A DNA stretch of 36,598 nt from JBFGJY01 sp041576975. GTDB taxonomy: Bacteria; Pseudomonadota; Gammaproteobacteria; UBA4575. Under the pieces are notes generated by a model. That model ran no database searches and was not told the DNA's origin. It saw only the letters and a program-made list of their open reading frames with translations. Location of the stretch: contig JBFGJY010000023.1 of NCBI GenBank assembly GCA_041576975.1, positions 1-36,598 on the forward strand, given 5' to 3'. The position numbers and the translations under genes are program-made. Of the stretch, positions 15,283-23,804 are shown one piece after another (position 1 is the stretch's first letter; each line of letters opens with the position of its first letter).

Positions 15283-16074
15283 ATGAATGCTACTGCAACT
15301 ACTCCGGTGGTAATGGCAATGTCAGGCGCGGACCCTACAGGTGGTGCAGGTATCCAAGCTGATATTGAGACTATTGCTAGCCTTGGTTGTCATGCCGCTC
15401 CAATTATTACTTGCATTACTGCACAAGATACTACCAATGTACTCGAAACCTCACAAATTGCTGAGAGAATGATCATCGAACAAGCACGCGTTGTGCTTGA
15501 AGATATGAATATCGCTGCAATAAAAATTGGACTTATTATCAGCGAAGAAACTGCTCGTGCAATTCATACCATACTTACAGACTATCCAAATATCCCGGTT
15601 GTATTAGATCCAATTATCGTTGCCGGAGGTGGTAAAATTTTAGCTGATGATGCAGCTGTTAGGGCGATTAATACATTACTAGTTCCACTGGCAACCGTGG
15701 TAACACCTAACAGCTTTGAGGCAAGTACACTAGCGCCTGAAGGTGACACACTGGATGCTTGTGCAATGGCTATTTTAGAACGAGGTGCACATTATGTGCT
15801 AGTTACAGGTGGCCATCAAAATACTACTGAAATTCGCAACGTCTTATACGGAAATAACCGCAAACTCGATTCAAGTACTTGGCCCCGACTTTCTGATAAA
15901 TATCACGGTTCCGGTTGTACACTTTCCTCTGCAATCACAGCATTTATTGCACATGGACAGGACGTCGTTTCTGCTACACATCAAGCACAAGAATTTACTT
16001 GGAAGAGCTTACAAGCTGCGCGTCAACTTGGCATGGGACAGAAAATTCCTAACCGTTTCCATTGGCTTAAATAA
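15283..16074 (+). CDS. thiD: Hydroxymethylpyrimidine (phosphate) kinase ThiD
   Basis: 263 residues. ThiD phosphorylates HMP twice to HMP-pyrophosphate for thiamine synthesis. Visible marks are SGADPTGGAGIQADIET near the N-terminus, GLI near 80, LDPIIVAGGGKIL (substrate and Mg site), TPNSFEA, VTGGH and the anion-hole/catalytic YHGSGCTLSSAITAFIA. A TTG-started frame opens at 15268; the ATG at 15283 is preferred. No Shine-Dalgarno and only 28 bases to the rubredoxin start, so the leader is very short. thiE follows 14 bases after the stop, forming a thiDE unit. Confidence 0.95.
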   Translation: MNATATTPVVMAMSGADPTGGAGIQADIETIASLGCHAAPIITCITAQDTTNVLETSQIAERMIIEQARVVLEDMNIAAIKIGLIISEETARAIHTILTDYPNIPVVLDPIIVAGGGKILADDAAVRAINTLLVPLATVVTPNSFEASTLAPEGDTLDACAMAILERGAHYVLVTGGHQNTTEIRNVLYGNNRKLDSSTWPRLSDKYHGSGCTLSSAITAFIAHGQDVVSATHQAQEFTWKSLQAARQLGMGQKIPNRFHWLK

Positions 16075-16088
16075 AAAGTTTTTTCCCA

Positions 16089-16727
16089 ATGCATAGGTTA
16101 AGAGGATTATATGCGATTGCGGATACTTGCAGCATTAATACCGACTATTTATTAAACAAAGTCGCTGAAGCCTTGTCGGCTGGTGTAACAATTATTCAAT
16201 TTAGAGACAAAAAAAATAATTATGATACTCGACACAAAATTGCCAGTGAATTAAAAATACTTACAGCAAAACACCAAGCCTTATTAATTATTAATGATGA
16301 TATTTTGATAGCTAAATCCATCGATGCAGATGGTGTACACCTTGGTAAAGAAGATTGTTCAATTACTGAGGCAAGGAAATTTCTTGGTCCAAATAAAATC
16401 ATCGGTGCCTCTTGTTACAATTGCTATGCGAATGCATCCAAAGCAGTTGGAGCTGGCGCAAACTATGTAGCCTTTGGCAGTTTCTTTGACTCTCCGACCA
16501 AGCCTTCTGCCCCTCGCGCCTCTATAGAATTAATTACTCGTGCAAAAAAAGAGTTGAGTATTCCAGTATGTGCAATCGGGGGCATTACAACAGAAAACGT
16601 AATACCATTATTAAACGCAGGTGTAGATATGATCGCTGTAATTAGTGCAATCTTTACTTCAACTTCGATTACGCAAGCCGTACAAGAATACTTAGCATTA
16701 TTACAACAGTTTGATTTAACAGCGTAA
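16089..16727 (+). CDS. thiE: Thiamine-phosphate synthase ThiE
   Basis: 212 residues, a TIM-barrel enzyme that joins HMP-pyrophosphate to the thiazole phosphate. Conserved elements: GLYAIAD at strand 1, VTIIQFRDK (pyrophosphate-binding QxRxK, with Phe after Gln as is common), LIINDD, ADGVHLGKEDC, IGASCYN, ANYVAFGSFFDSPTKP and VCAIGGIT. It uses the ThiD product, and the gene follows thiD by 14 bases. No TPP riboswitch is seen ahead of either gene. Confidence 0.96.
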   Translation: MHRLRGLYAIADTCSINTDYLLNKVAEALSAGVTIIQFRDKKNNYDTRHKIASELKILTAKHQALLIINDDILIAKSIDADGVHLGKEDCSITEARKFLGPNKIIGASCYNCYANASKAVGAGANYVAFGSFFDSPTKPSAPRASIELITRAKKELSIPVCAIGGITTENVIPLLNAGVDMIAVISAIFTSTSITQAVQEYLALLQQFDLTA

Positions 16728-16774
16728 CATTAGTTACGATCCAGCCCATAGCAAATTTATATATCCAAAAAGCA

Positions 16775-18055
16775 ATGACTACTTCGAAGCAAGCATTTGA
16801 TGAAGCCCATAAATATATACCCGGTGGTGTGAATTCCCCTGTACGGGCGTTCCAAGCAGTAGGAGGCACTCCTGTTTTCATAAAACGCGCACATGGTGCG
16901 CATATCTACGATATCCAAGACAAAGAATATATTGACTATGTAGGTTCTTGGGGGCCGATGATCTTAGGACACGCGCATCCTGAAGTCATTGAAGCCGTAC
17001 AACATGCGGCTCAACATGGTTTGAGTTTTGGTACACCAACCGAAATAGAAACCGAAATGGCAAAAATGGTATGCGAGCTGATTGAATCCATAGAAATGGT
17101 TCGGATGGTGAGTTCAGGTACGGAGGCTACCATGAGTGCGATACGATTAGCTCGAGGTCACACTGATCGTAATAAAATCATTAAATTTGAAGGTTGTTAT
17201 CATGGCCACGGAGATTCTTTATTAGTTAAAGCAGGATCCGGTGCATTAACGCTTGGTGTACCCAGCTCGCCTGGTATCCCTCCTGAACTCGCCGAATACA
17301 CAATTACCTTAACCTACAACAATATTGAGGAGGTTGAACAAGTTTTTGAAAAAGTTGGCGAAGAAATTGCTTGTGTAATTGTTGAACCGGTTGCTGGCAA
17401 CATGAATTGCATTCCACCAGTAAAAGGTTTTTTACAAGGTTTACGAAGGCTTTGTTCGGAATACAAGGCAATATTAATCTTTGATGAAGTAATGACTGGG
17501 TTTCGTGTCGCACGCGGTGGCGCACAACAACTTTATAAGGTTATCCCCGATCTAACTACTCTAGGTAAAATACTAGGTGGTGGGATGCCAGTAGGCGCTT
17601 TGGGTGGTGAACGTAAAATTATGGAATCACTTGCTCCTACAGGTCCGGTTTATCAAGCGGGGACATTGTCCGGCAATCCAATTGCCATGACAGCAGGTGT
17701 GACCACACTTAAATTAATCTCTGAAAGAGGTTTTCACGACCAATTACATCAAAAAACCAAATTACTTGTCGAGGGTATATTGGGTGCAGCAAAAGATAAT
17801 AATATTCCACTTACTGCTAATTATGTTTGCGGGATGTTTGGATTATTTTTCACAGAAGAGGAAAATATTTCAAATTTCTCACAACTAACCTCATGCAATC
17901 TAGGCCAATTCAAAAAATTCTTTCATAGCATGCTCGATTATGGCGTGTATTTGGCTCCTTCCTCTTATGAAGCTGGATTCATCTCAAATGCGCATACCGA
18001 TGCAGATATAGCTCGCACGATAGAATTAAGCTCACAAGCGTTTGACTCACTATAG
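16775..18055 (+). CDS. hemL: Glutamate-1-semialdehyde 2,1-aminomutase
   Basis: 426 residues, normal length. HemL is the PLP enzyme that makes 5-aminolevulinate for haem in the C5 pathway. It shows IPGGVNSPVRAF at the N-terminus, MVSSGTEATMSAIRLAR (PLP phosphate site), FEGCYHGHGDSLLVKAGSG, IFDEVMTGFRVA (PLP ring aspartate) and Lys265 in TTLGKILGGGMP, the Schiff-base lysine. It is 47 bases after thiE and may be co-transcribed; thiE-hemL neighbours are common in gammaproteobacteria. A weak AT-rich hairpin follows the stop. Confidence 0.97.
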   Translation: MTTSKQAFDEAHKYIPGGVNSPVRAFQAVGGTPVFIKRAHGAHIYDIQDKEYIDYVGSWGPMILGHAHPEVIEAVQHAAQHGLSFGTPTEIETEMAKMVCELIESIEMVRMVSSGTEATMSAIRLARGHTDRNKIIKFEGCYHGHGDSLLVKAGSGALTLGVPSSPGIPPELAEYTITLTYNNIEEVEQVFEKVGEEIACVIVEPVAGNMNCIPPVKGFLQGLRRLCSEYKAILIFDEVMTGFRVARGGAQQLYKVIPDLTTLGKILGGGMPVGALGGERKIMESLAPTGPVYQAGTLSGNPIAMTAGVTTLKLISERGFHDQLHQKTKLLVEGILGAAKDNNIPLTANYVCGMFGLFFTEEENISNFSQLTSCNLGQFKKFFHSMLDYGVYLAPSSYEAGFISNAHTDADIARTIELSSQAFDSL

Positions 18056-18062
18056 ACAAGCC

Positions 18063-18098
18063 AAAAAATAGACATGCTCTGTGTATGTTTATTTTTCT
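18063..18098 (+). terminator. Weak AT-rich terminator-like hairpin after hemL
   Basis: AAATAGACAT (from 18066) pairs with ATGTTTATTT (to 18095) except for one G-T wobble, with a nine-base loop, and is followed by a run of T broken by one C. The stem is AT-rich, so efficiency is uncertain. It lies about ten bases after the hemL stop. Confidence 0.4.
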
Positions 18099-18206
18099 TT
18101 TCTGCTAAATTAGTGCCTAATTGCTACAAATATACGCCACACTAAAATTGCAATTTGCAGTATCTGACTTACCAGGCTTCATGCCATCATTTACATATTA
18201 ATAATC

Positions 18207-19148
18207 GTGCAAAAGGGTAACGCATCTCCTCCCGAAGATAAGTGGCTAGTTGGTCTACTGCTAAGTGTTTTGGCATTAGCGCTTACATCAAATAGTGCCT
18301 GGTCAGAATCTGAAGGCTATGGTCCACCAGGACAACTCTATTCAGTAGGAGAGCACAGACTGCATTTGTTCTGCGTAGGCGACGGCGAACAAACTATTAT
18401 ATTCGATTCTGGTGTGGGCGGTAATTATCTTGATTGGGTTCAAGTACAACCCAAAGTCAGTAAATTTACGCGAGTATGCAGTTATGATCGCGCAGGCTAT
18501 GGGTGGAGTGAAGCCGGTCCACGCCCACGTATCAGCTCGGTGATTGTTGATGAACTGCGCTCGCTTCTACAAGCCGCTGAAATCACTCCACCATACATAT
18601 TAGTAGGGCACTCCTTTGGCGGACTCAATATCCAAAACTTTGCAGGCCGATTCAACACCGAGGTATCCGCATTGGTATTGGTTGATGCAGTGCATCCAGA
18701 ACAATTTCAACGCTTTGAAGAAAATGGTATCGAAGTGCCAGTAGCGAATTCACGACGCATCATGTTGGGAAGCAGAGAGCAAGTCACATATGGTATACCC
18801 GAACAATTGCATGATATTGCGTTTTTATTGGCACGCGAAGAGAAAGCAATGGGTGCAATGTATAACGAAGTGCGCAATATGCCAGAGAGTTCAGCAACCA
18901 CAGCGAATCTTGACATGCCCGATGTGCCAATAGTCGTCATTAGTCATGGCGAACGTGTTTGGGAAGAAAAACCGTTAACCAATAATATGGAACAAGTCTG
19001 GCAAGAGTTACAGACCGAATTGGCAAACAAAAACGGTTATAGCAAACAAATCATTGCAGACAGTAGCGGACATCAAATTCAGCTTGACCAGCCACATTTA
19101 ATTATCGATGTTATTAAAGAACTTGTAACCCAACCCACTACCAAGTGA
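18207..19148 (+). CDS. Secreted alpha/beta hydrolase
   Basis: 313 residues with a signal peptide or N-terminal anchor (about 12-33, WLVGLLLSVLALALTSNSAWS) and an alpha/beta hydrolase fold: IIFDSGVGGNYLDW (oxyanion region), CSYDRAGYGWS, the nucleophile elbow VGHSFGG with Ser136, LVLVDAVHP, and the catalytic His in DSSGHQIQLDQP near the end. The only reasonable start is the GTG at 18207; the next in-frame upstream codons reach a stop without ATG. Substrate unknown. Its stop overlaps the start of the next gene by four bases, so the two are translationally linked. Confidence 0.8.
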   Translation: MQKGNASPPEDKWLVGLLLSVLALALTSNSAWSESEGYGPPGQLYSVGEHRLHLFCVGDGEQTIIFDSGVGGNYLDWVQVQPKVSKFTRVCSYDRAGYGWSEAGPRPRISSVIVDELRSLLQAAEITPPYILVGHSFGGLNIQNFAGRFNTEVSALVLVDAVHPEQFQRFEENGIEVPVANSRRIMLGSREQVTYGIPEQLHDIAFLLAREEKAMGAMYNEVRNMPESSATTANLDMPDVPIVVISHGERVWEEKPLTNNMEQVWQELQTELANKNGYSKQIIADSSGHQIQLDQPHLIIDVIKELVTQPTTK

Positions 19149-20110
19149 AGCCACTTATGCTATCAAAAAATATTTACCCTATATTATTTCTGGTAACCAA
19201 CATTATATTTACGACTTGTGCTGCAACAACTTCAAGTATTTCTTGCGCTGATAGCAAAGACTGGCAGTGTCTTCTTGAAAACGCTACGCAAAAAGCAAAC
19301 GATATTATTGAACCAGCTCATCGCGAACTACTTTTAGCATCTATTGCAGCAACGTATGCGCAACTCAGTGAGCATAAAAAAGCACTTGCTCTAATCGAGA
19401 AAACAGATGATGAAGTGCGTCTCGGCAATCAATTCGTTCAAGCAAGCGTTTTAGGTGACGCAGCATTGGTGCAAGGGTTAAGCAATAACAATTATGAAGC
19501 CAAACAGCTAAGTGACAAAGCCAGTATCCTTGCACGCTCTGTGCCCAGCATGTATGAACGTGCAACCCTTCTCATTGGAATCGCCATAAACCAAATCGAA
19601 ATTGGCCATCTAGAAGGCGCTGGACTAAATATTAACGAAATTGGGCGATATGCACATGGCGCACGCGAGAATCAGGGGCGCGCCGTGCTTTCAGCGTCGC
19701 TTGCATGGTTGCACGCCAAGATGAAAAACATAGAAGCTGCCAAGGTGGAGATTAAATCCCTGACTAAGGAGCTAGAAATCATCCCTACCGGAGTACCAAG
19801 TGCGGCTGCCCTAGCCTATCTCGCAGCAGCCGAGAGTCTAGTGGGGGAATCAGATACCGCTCAGCAACACTTGTCGAGAGCACATAAGATTGCGAATGCC
19901 ATCAAACACCCTCAAGATCAGGTTTCGGCCCTGACGATCGTGTTAGATGCGCGCTTGGAAATGAACACCTATGATAGAAATTCCGGCACTAAGCTAGATC
20001 GTGACGCATATGCGCTAATCGAAAAATCGGATAAGTTGGGCAATGCAGATATGAGTATCTTTGCGCTTAGTGTCGGTGCACGCGCTCTCGCTGCACTTGA
20101 TGCTAACTAG
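19145..20110 (+). CDS. Secreted helical-repeat (TPR-like) protein of unknown function
   Basis: 321 residues. An N-terminal hydrophobic segment (about 9-27, NIYPILFLVTNIIFTTCA) ends near a cysteine; it may be a signal peptide, with lipoprotein cleavage less likely because no good lipobox is seen. The rest is all helical with Ala-rich helix pairs of about 35 residues (for example LLASIAATYAQLSEHKKALA and AAALAYLAAAESLVGESDTA), as in TPR solenoids. The GTG start overlaps the hydrolase stop (GTGA); an ATG four codons in is the alternative. I do not recognise a named family. The overlap suggests a role with the secreted hydrolase, perhaps as a scaffold. Confidence 0.7.
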   Translation: MKPLMLSKNIYPILFLVTNIIFTTCAATTSSISCADSKDWQCLLENATQKANDIIEPAHRELLLASIAATYAQLSEHKKALALIEKTDDEVRLGNQFVQASVLGDAALVQGLSNNNYEAKQLSDKASILARSVPSMYERATLLIGIAINQIEIGHLEGAGLNINEIGRYAHGARENQGRAVLSASLAWLHAKMKNIEAAKVEIKSLTKELEIIPTGVPSAAALAYLAAAESLVGESDTAQQHLSRAHKIANAIKHPQDQVSALTIVLDARLEMNTYDRNSGTKLDRDAYALIEKSDKLGNADMSIFALSVGARALAALDAN

Positions 20111-20155
20111 AAGAAAGGCTGAGTATCTATAGCGTGGATATGTAGAGCATTTCGA

Positions 20156-20518
20156 CTAACTCAATTCCGCAAATAATTCATTTGCAACATTCATTGCATT
20201 AAAAGCTGCGGGATAACCAATATATATCGTCATCTGAATAATAAGTTGTTTGATTTCATTTTTCGTCATCAAATCGTTTACCAATGCACCACGAATATGC
20301 CAACGCAACTGTGGCAAGTTCCCAGAAGTGACTAAAGATGCAATTGTTGCAATTTTGCGTGACTTTTGATCCAGTGATTCATCGGTATACATGTCTGCGA
20401 AACCATGCTCAACGACGAACTGCAATAGTTCTGGAGAGTTTGCTTCCGCTGCAGTGATGCCATCCGCACCTAAATGCAACTCTGCTAATGGTTTACCTTG
20501 ATCAAATTTTTTACTCAT
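20156..20518 (-). CDS. Carboxymuconolactone decarboxylase (CMD) family protein
   Basis: 120 residues, all helical. The CMD core is seen as KIATIASLVTSGNLPQLRWHIRGALVNDLMTKNEIKQLIIQMTIYIGYPAAFNAM (about 55-107): the R-x-H-x-x-x-A-L motif, the EI turn and YIGYPAA. It has no CxxC pair, so it is not an AhpD-type peroxidase reductase and is nearer to gamma-carboxymuconolactone decarboxylase relatives of unknown role. Single gene, 46 bases downstream of the DUF1232 gene on the same strand, convergent with the helical-repeat protein gene. Confidence 0.85.
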   Translation of the reverse strand: MSKKFDQGKPLAELHLGADGITAAEANSPELLQFVVEHGFADMYTDESLDQKSRKIATIASLVTSGNLPQLRWHIRGALVNDLMTKNEIKQLIIQMTIYIGYPAAFNAMNVANELFAELS

Positions 20519-20564
20519 TTTACTTGCTCTTCGAAATTTAGAATTGCTATTTTTTTATAAAGAC

Positions 20565-20816
20565 TTAACTGTATTTTACGCGTGCTTCATCTTTCAAATC
20601 TCTTGGAATCAATAACAACGCTAACCCGACTAAAATAGGTAAAATCACCAGATCATCAAGCTGGCCAAGTATTGGGATAAAATCTGGAATCAGGTCAATT
20701 GGTGAAACAGCATACATGACTGCACCCATTAGTAACCACTTAGCGACTCTGGGGGTGCGAACATCTTTTGCAAGCACGTGATAAATATTTAGCTCTCGTT
20801 TTAAAGATTGCAGCAT
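20565..20816 (-). CDS. YkvA-like DUF1232 small membrane protein
   Basis: 83 residues. The DUF1232 signature is clear: KWLLMGAVMYAVSPIDLIPDFIPILGQLDDLVILPILVGLAL (about 26-68), with the invariant SPIDLIPDFIP and LDD. Two hydrophobic segments flank it. Function unknown; members are common single genes in bacteria. No Shine-Dalgarno precedes the ATG. The 122 bases between this start and the cupin stop hold nothing I can name. Confidence 0.88.
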   Translation of the reverse strand: MLQSLKRELNIYHVLAKDVRTPRVAKWLLMGAVMYAVSPIDLIPDFIPILGQLDDLVILPILVGLALLLIPRDLKDEARVKYS

Positions 20817-20938
20817 GTTTACTATAACTTAAGCAACTGACTCGTTGAATTCAAAAAAAACACTATCCTAACCTTGGGTTCAAGCAATCCATAGTCAGGA
20901 ATACGGCACCAAACATGTAACGACAAAATGCATTTGAA

Positions 20939-21307
20939 CTATTTTTCTATTTCTTGATAAGCCTCAATCTTAAACCTAGGCGAGCAAATAGTTAGAAATA
21001 TTAAATCATTTCTTCCAGTATTAGTAATCCTTTGCGGACACATAGGAGGAATGATTACTACATCTCCTTCTTGAACTTTTTGTGGGGGTAAAGAACCAAT
21101 CTCAGCTAGACCTTTGCCCTCTATAATTACATAGCGCTCGGTTATATTTTTTAAGTGATGCAGCTTAGTAGTTTCTCCAGACTCTACCCTTGCCCTCGCA
21201 ATTGATAACTCTGGATCATCATCAGAATTAGAGATTTCAACGATATGACAACCCTCATCGAAATAAAATTCATTAGATAATTCAAATAGTTTAATGAATG
21301 ATTGCAT
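20939..21307 (-). CDS. Single-domain cupin protein
   Basis: 122 residues from the ATG at 21307 (a TTG codon just before it is the alternative). A cupin-2 barrel: motif 1 around GETTKLHHLKNITERYVIIEGKG with two histidines (HH, metal ligands) and Glu/Tyr following, and motif 2 around GDVVIIPPMCPQRITN where the usual last histidine is replaced by Gln or Arg. Such small cupins may be isomerases, dioxygenases or sugar-binding proteins; no substrate can be assigned. It is 175 bases from the ABC exporter gene; that gap contains no gene or clear site. Confidence 0.8.
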   Translation of the reverse strand: MQSFIKLFELSNEFYFDEGCHIVEISNSDDDPELSIARARVESGETTKLHHLKNITERYVIIEGKGLAEIGSLPPQKVQEGDVVIIPPMCPQRITNTGRNDLIFLTICSPRFKIEAYQEIEK

Positions 21308-21485
21308 CAATTTTTACACTTTAAGTATTTTTTTAAATTCTATCTTTTAATCTTTAACTGTTTCACAGAAAGCCCTCGCATAAATATCATGAGGACTTGC
21401 TCCCGAATCATTAATCTTTATTTGATATGCTTTTATAAACAAAAATGTGCTTTAGCTATTTAGCGCAGTGTTTAAATTAAGTGAT

Positions 21486-23297
21486 TCAGGCCGTCTGGTG
21501 TTGCCCATATAATTTAGCGTACAGTCCGTTTGCACTGATCAATTCATCATGGCCACCTTGTTCAGTCACTTTTCCATCCTCAAATACATATACTGTATCA
21601 GCTTGTTTGACTGCACTGAGACGATGCGCCACGATAATCATGGTTCGACCTTTTAGATAATCTGCCAATGCATAATGAAGTTTGGCTTCAGTTTCTGCGT
21701 CCAAGGCAGATGTGGCTTCGTCTAATATAACAACTTGCGGATTCGTTAGTGCCATTCTTGCAATGGCAATGCGTTGGCGTTGACCTCCAGATAAGCGAAT
21801 TCCATCAACGCCTATTAAACTATTTAGACCCCTTGGCATATCTTGTACAACATCTTTTATTTGCGCTACTTCAAGTACACGCCATAACGCTGCATCAGGA
21901 ACTTCTCTCCCCAGCGTTAAATTCATACGTACTGTGTCATTAAATAATGCCGGATGCTGCAATACACAGGCTACATGTTCACGCACTACTTCCATGCCTA
22001 TACGTGATACTGGCACCCCATCAAATTTTATTTCTCCGAATAAAGGTGGATATAACCCTAGCAACACTTGCACAAGAGTGGACTTACCACCTCCACTAGC
22101 TCCTACTAAGGCAACTTTTTCGCCTGCTTGTATAGAGAGATTGACGCCATCCAATACATAAGGTCCATCCCCATAGGCAAATTTAATATTGTCGATCTGC
22201 ACACTGACTGCATGTTTGCCACTAAATGGGTTTTCTAGGTGTGGGTAATGTGGTTCTCGTGGCAAGTAAAGTAGCTCATTGATACGTCCCAAAGCTGCTT
22301 TAGCGCCATAAAATGAGTATTGAATACTCAAGATTTCTTGCACAGGGGCCATCATAAACCACAAATAACCAAACACTGCGATCATCTCGCCAATGGTTAA
22401 ATCGGTTAGTAACACCATTGCCATACTCACCGCACGAAAGATATCGAATCCTATTAAAAATACGGAGAACGACAATCGATTCGCTGCATCACTTTTCCAT
22501 GAAAATGCTGAAGAATGCGCTTTTAGTTCTTCCGCATTTTTTTTAACACGATCTAGATAATAACTTTCACGATTACTCGCACGGATTTGCTGTATTCCAT
22601 CCAATGTTTCAGTTAGAGATTGTTGAAATTTCTCAAACGCCTTATTTTCTTTTTTCTTTAAAGTCTTAACCTTTTTGCCAATAGCCATAGTGATATAAAT
22701 CACTAGTGGGTTTACAAACAATATAAACAGTGCCAATTGCCAATGCAGCCAAATTAATACACCGGCCACACCAATAATCATTAATGCTGCAACTAGAAAT
22801 TTGCTAACTGTTTCCCCAGTAAATTGATCTACTGTATTTAAGTCGGTAACAAATTTAGAAGAAACTGCTCCTCCCCCTAGCGTTTCATATTCTGACATGG
22901 CTACAGATTTAAGACGATTGAGCAACTGATAACGAATACGGTAAGTAATGTCTTTTGCGATACCGACAAACTTTTTTGTCTGCCAAACATTCAGGGCTAG
23001 ATAAATTAAACGAAGCACGATGCAAATTATGGTTAGTGCCACAATATAGAGGAAAGGACCATGCAATGCTTCGGGAAAAAACTTGTCAACCGTGGTAACT
23101 ACTTTTCCTGGTTTATTTAATAGCACCTCATCAATTAACAGGGGGATAAGTAGTGGTACAGGTATGCTTGCCAAAACTGCAAATGTGGCAATGATGTGGG
23201 CAGCTATTAGCTCTTTTTTATGCGATAACGCCATGTGAAGCACATGACGCACAGTATAACGTTTTGGATTTTGATCGATGCTTTTTGAGCTAGACAT
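21486..23297 (-). CDS. ABC exporter half-transporter (MsbA-like, membrane and ATPase domains fused)
   Basis: 603 residues. The N-terminal membrane domain (about 25-340, six hydrophobic segments) is followed by an ATPase domain: Walker A GASGGGKST (399-407), Q-loop CVLQHPALF, signature LSGGQRQRIAIAR, Walker B VVILDEATSALD with catalytic Glu, and the switch histidine in IIVAHRLSAV. This is the homodimeric exporter layout of MsbA and lipid or drug exporters. There is no C39 peptidase domain and no partner membrane-fusion gene nearby, so the cargo is unknown. The start is 118 bases downstream of the thioredoxin stop; the gap holds the 50-bp repeats. Confidence 0.9.
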   Translation of the reverse strand: MSSSKSIDQNPKRYTVRHVLHMALSHKKELIAAHIIATFAVLASIPVPLLIPLLIDEVLLNKPGKVVTTVDKFFPEALHGPFLYIVALTIICIVLRLIYLALNVWQTKKFVGIAKDITYRIRYQLLNRLKSVAMSEYETLGGGAVSSKFVTDLNTVDQFTGETVSKFLVAALMIIGVAGVLIWLHWQLALFILFVNPLVIYITMAIGKKVKTLKKKENKAFEKFQQSLTETLDGIQQIRASNRESYYLDRVKKNAEELKAHSSAFSWKSDAANRLSFSVFLIGFDIFRAVSMAMVLLTDLTIGEMIAVFGYLWFMMAPVQEILSIQYSFYGAKAALGRINELLYLPREPHYPHLENPFSGKHAVSVQIDNIKFAYGDGPYVLDGVNLSIQAGEKVALVGASGGGKSTLVQVLLGLYPPLFGEIKFDGVPVSRIGMEVVREHVACVLQHPALFNDTVRMNLTLGREVPDAALWRVLEVAQIKDVVQDMPRGLNSLIGVDGIRLSGGQRQRIAIARMALTNPQVVILDEATSALDAETEAKLHYALADYLKGRTMIIVAHRLSAVKQADTVYVFEDGKVTEQGGHDELISANGLYAKLYGQHQTA

Positions 23298-23338
23298 TAA
23301 AGCACCAATACAATGTTATGCATATTTCGCATTATGTT

Positions 23339-23453
23339 TTTCAATATCTGCATGAATACATATATTTAAATTTCATTCGATCTCTGCTTTTCAATGTCTG
23401 CGTAAAAATATACATCTATGCTTCATTTGATTTGTTTTTTTCGATTTCTGCGC
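23339..23453. repeat. Imperfect 50-bp tandem repeat derived from the 3' end of the thioredoxin gene
   Basis: A motif close to TTTCAATGTCTGCG recurs at 23339, 23389 and 23439, exactly 50 bases apart. On the minus strand each copy would encode a similar peptide: AEIEKNKSNEA-stop (the true gene end), ADIEKQRSNEI-stop and ADIEKHNAKYA-stop. The last two lie downstream of the real stop at 23416-23418. The linkers between copies also resemble each other. This is read as two old tandem duplications of the last codons plus trailer; no spacers of CRISPR type are present. Confidence 0.75.
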
Positions 23454-23787
23454 GAACCTGGTCCATATCCAGCTCCTTAGTTTTATCGAGTATGTCTTCT
23501 AGTTGTGCAGGAGGTAAGGCGCCAGCTTGTGAATACAATAATATTTGCTCACGAAAAATCATGAGCGTTGGAATGGAGCGTATATTACATGCCTGCGCCA
23601 ATTCTTGTTGCTCCTCAGTATCCACTTTGGCGAAGACTATATCGTTATGATTTTCTGATGCGGTTTCAAAGGTAGGTGCAAATGATTTACATGGCCCACA
23701 CCAAGACGCCCAAAAATCGATGATTACAGTATCATTATTTTCAATCGTATCGTTAAAATTTTCCTTTGTTAAGGCAATCGTTGCCAC
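23416..23787 (-). CDS. Thioredoxin (TrxA-like) with charged C-terminal extension
   Basis: 123 residues with the thioredoxin active site FWASWCGPCKSF (Cys30, Cys33) and the cis-proline loop RSIPTLMIF. It reduces disulfides in the cytosol; there is no signal peptide. It is longer than E. coli TrxA by about 15 residues, with a charged helical tail (KELDMDQVRAEIEKNKSNEA). The start is GTG at 23787, supported by a strong AAGGAG about seven bases upstream. It follows the LON-domain gene by 17 bases, so they are co-transcribed. The last codons are the source of the downstream 50-bp repeats. Confidence 0.93.
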   Translation of the reverse strand: MATIALTKENFNDTIENNDTVIIDFWASWCGPCKSFAPTFETASENHNDIVFAKVDTEEQQELAQACNIRSIPTLMIFREQILLYSQAGALPPAQLEDILDKTKELDMDQVRAEIEKNKSNEA

Positions 23788-23804
23788 GATATTCTCCTTG
23801 AATG

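Noticed and set aside
21311..21485. 175-base gap between the ABC exporter stop and the cupin start
   Set aside because: Searched for small frames, terminators and dyads; only a weak CCTC/GAGG pairing was found, so no feature is claimed.
23321..23453. CRISPR-like array at the 50-bp repeats
   Set aside because: There are no unique spacers: copies are adjacent and degenerate and match the end of the thioredoxin gene.
23318..23650. Plus-strand open frame across the repeats and the thioredoxin gene
   Set aside because: Antisense to a clear thioredoxin; the codons reflect the repeats and the opposite strand.
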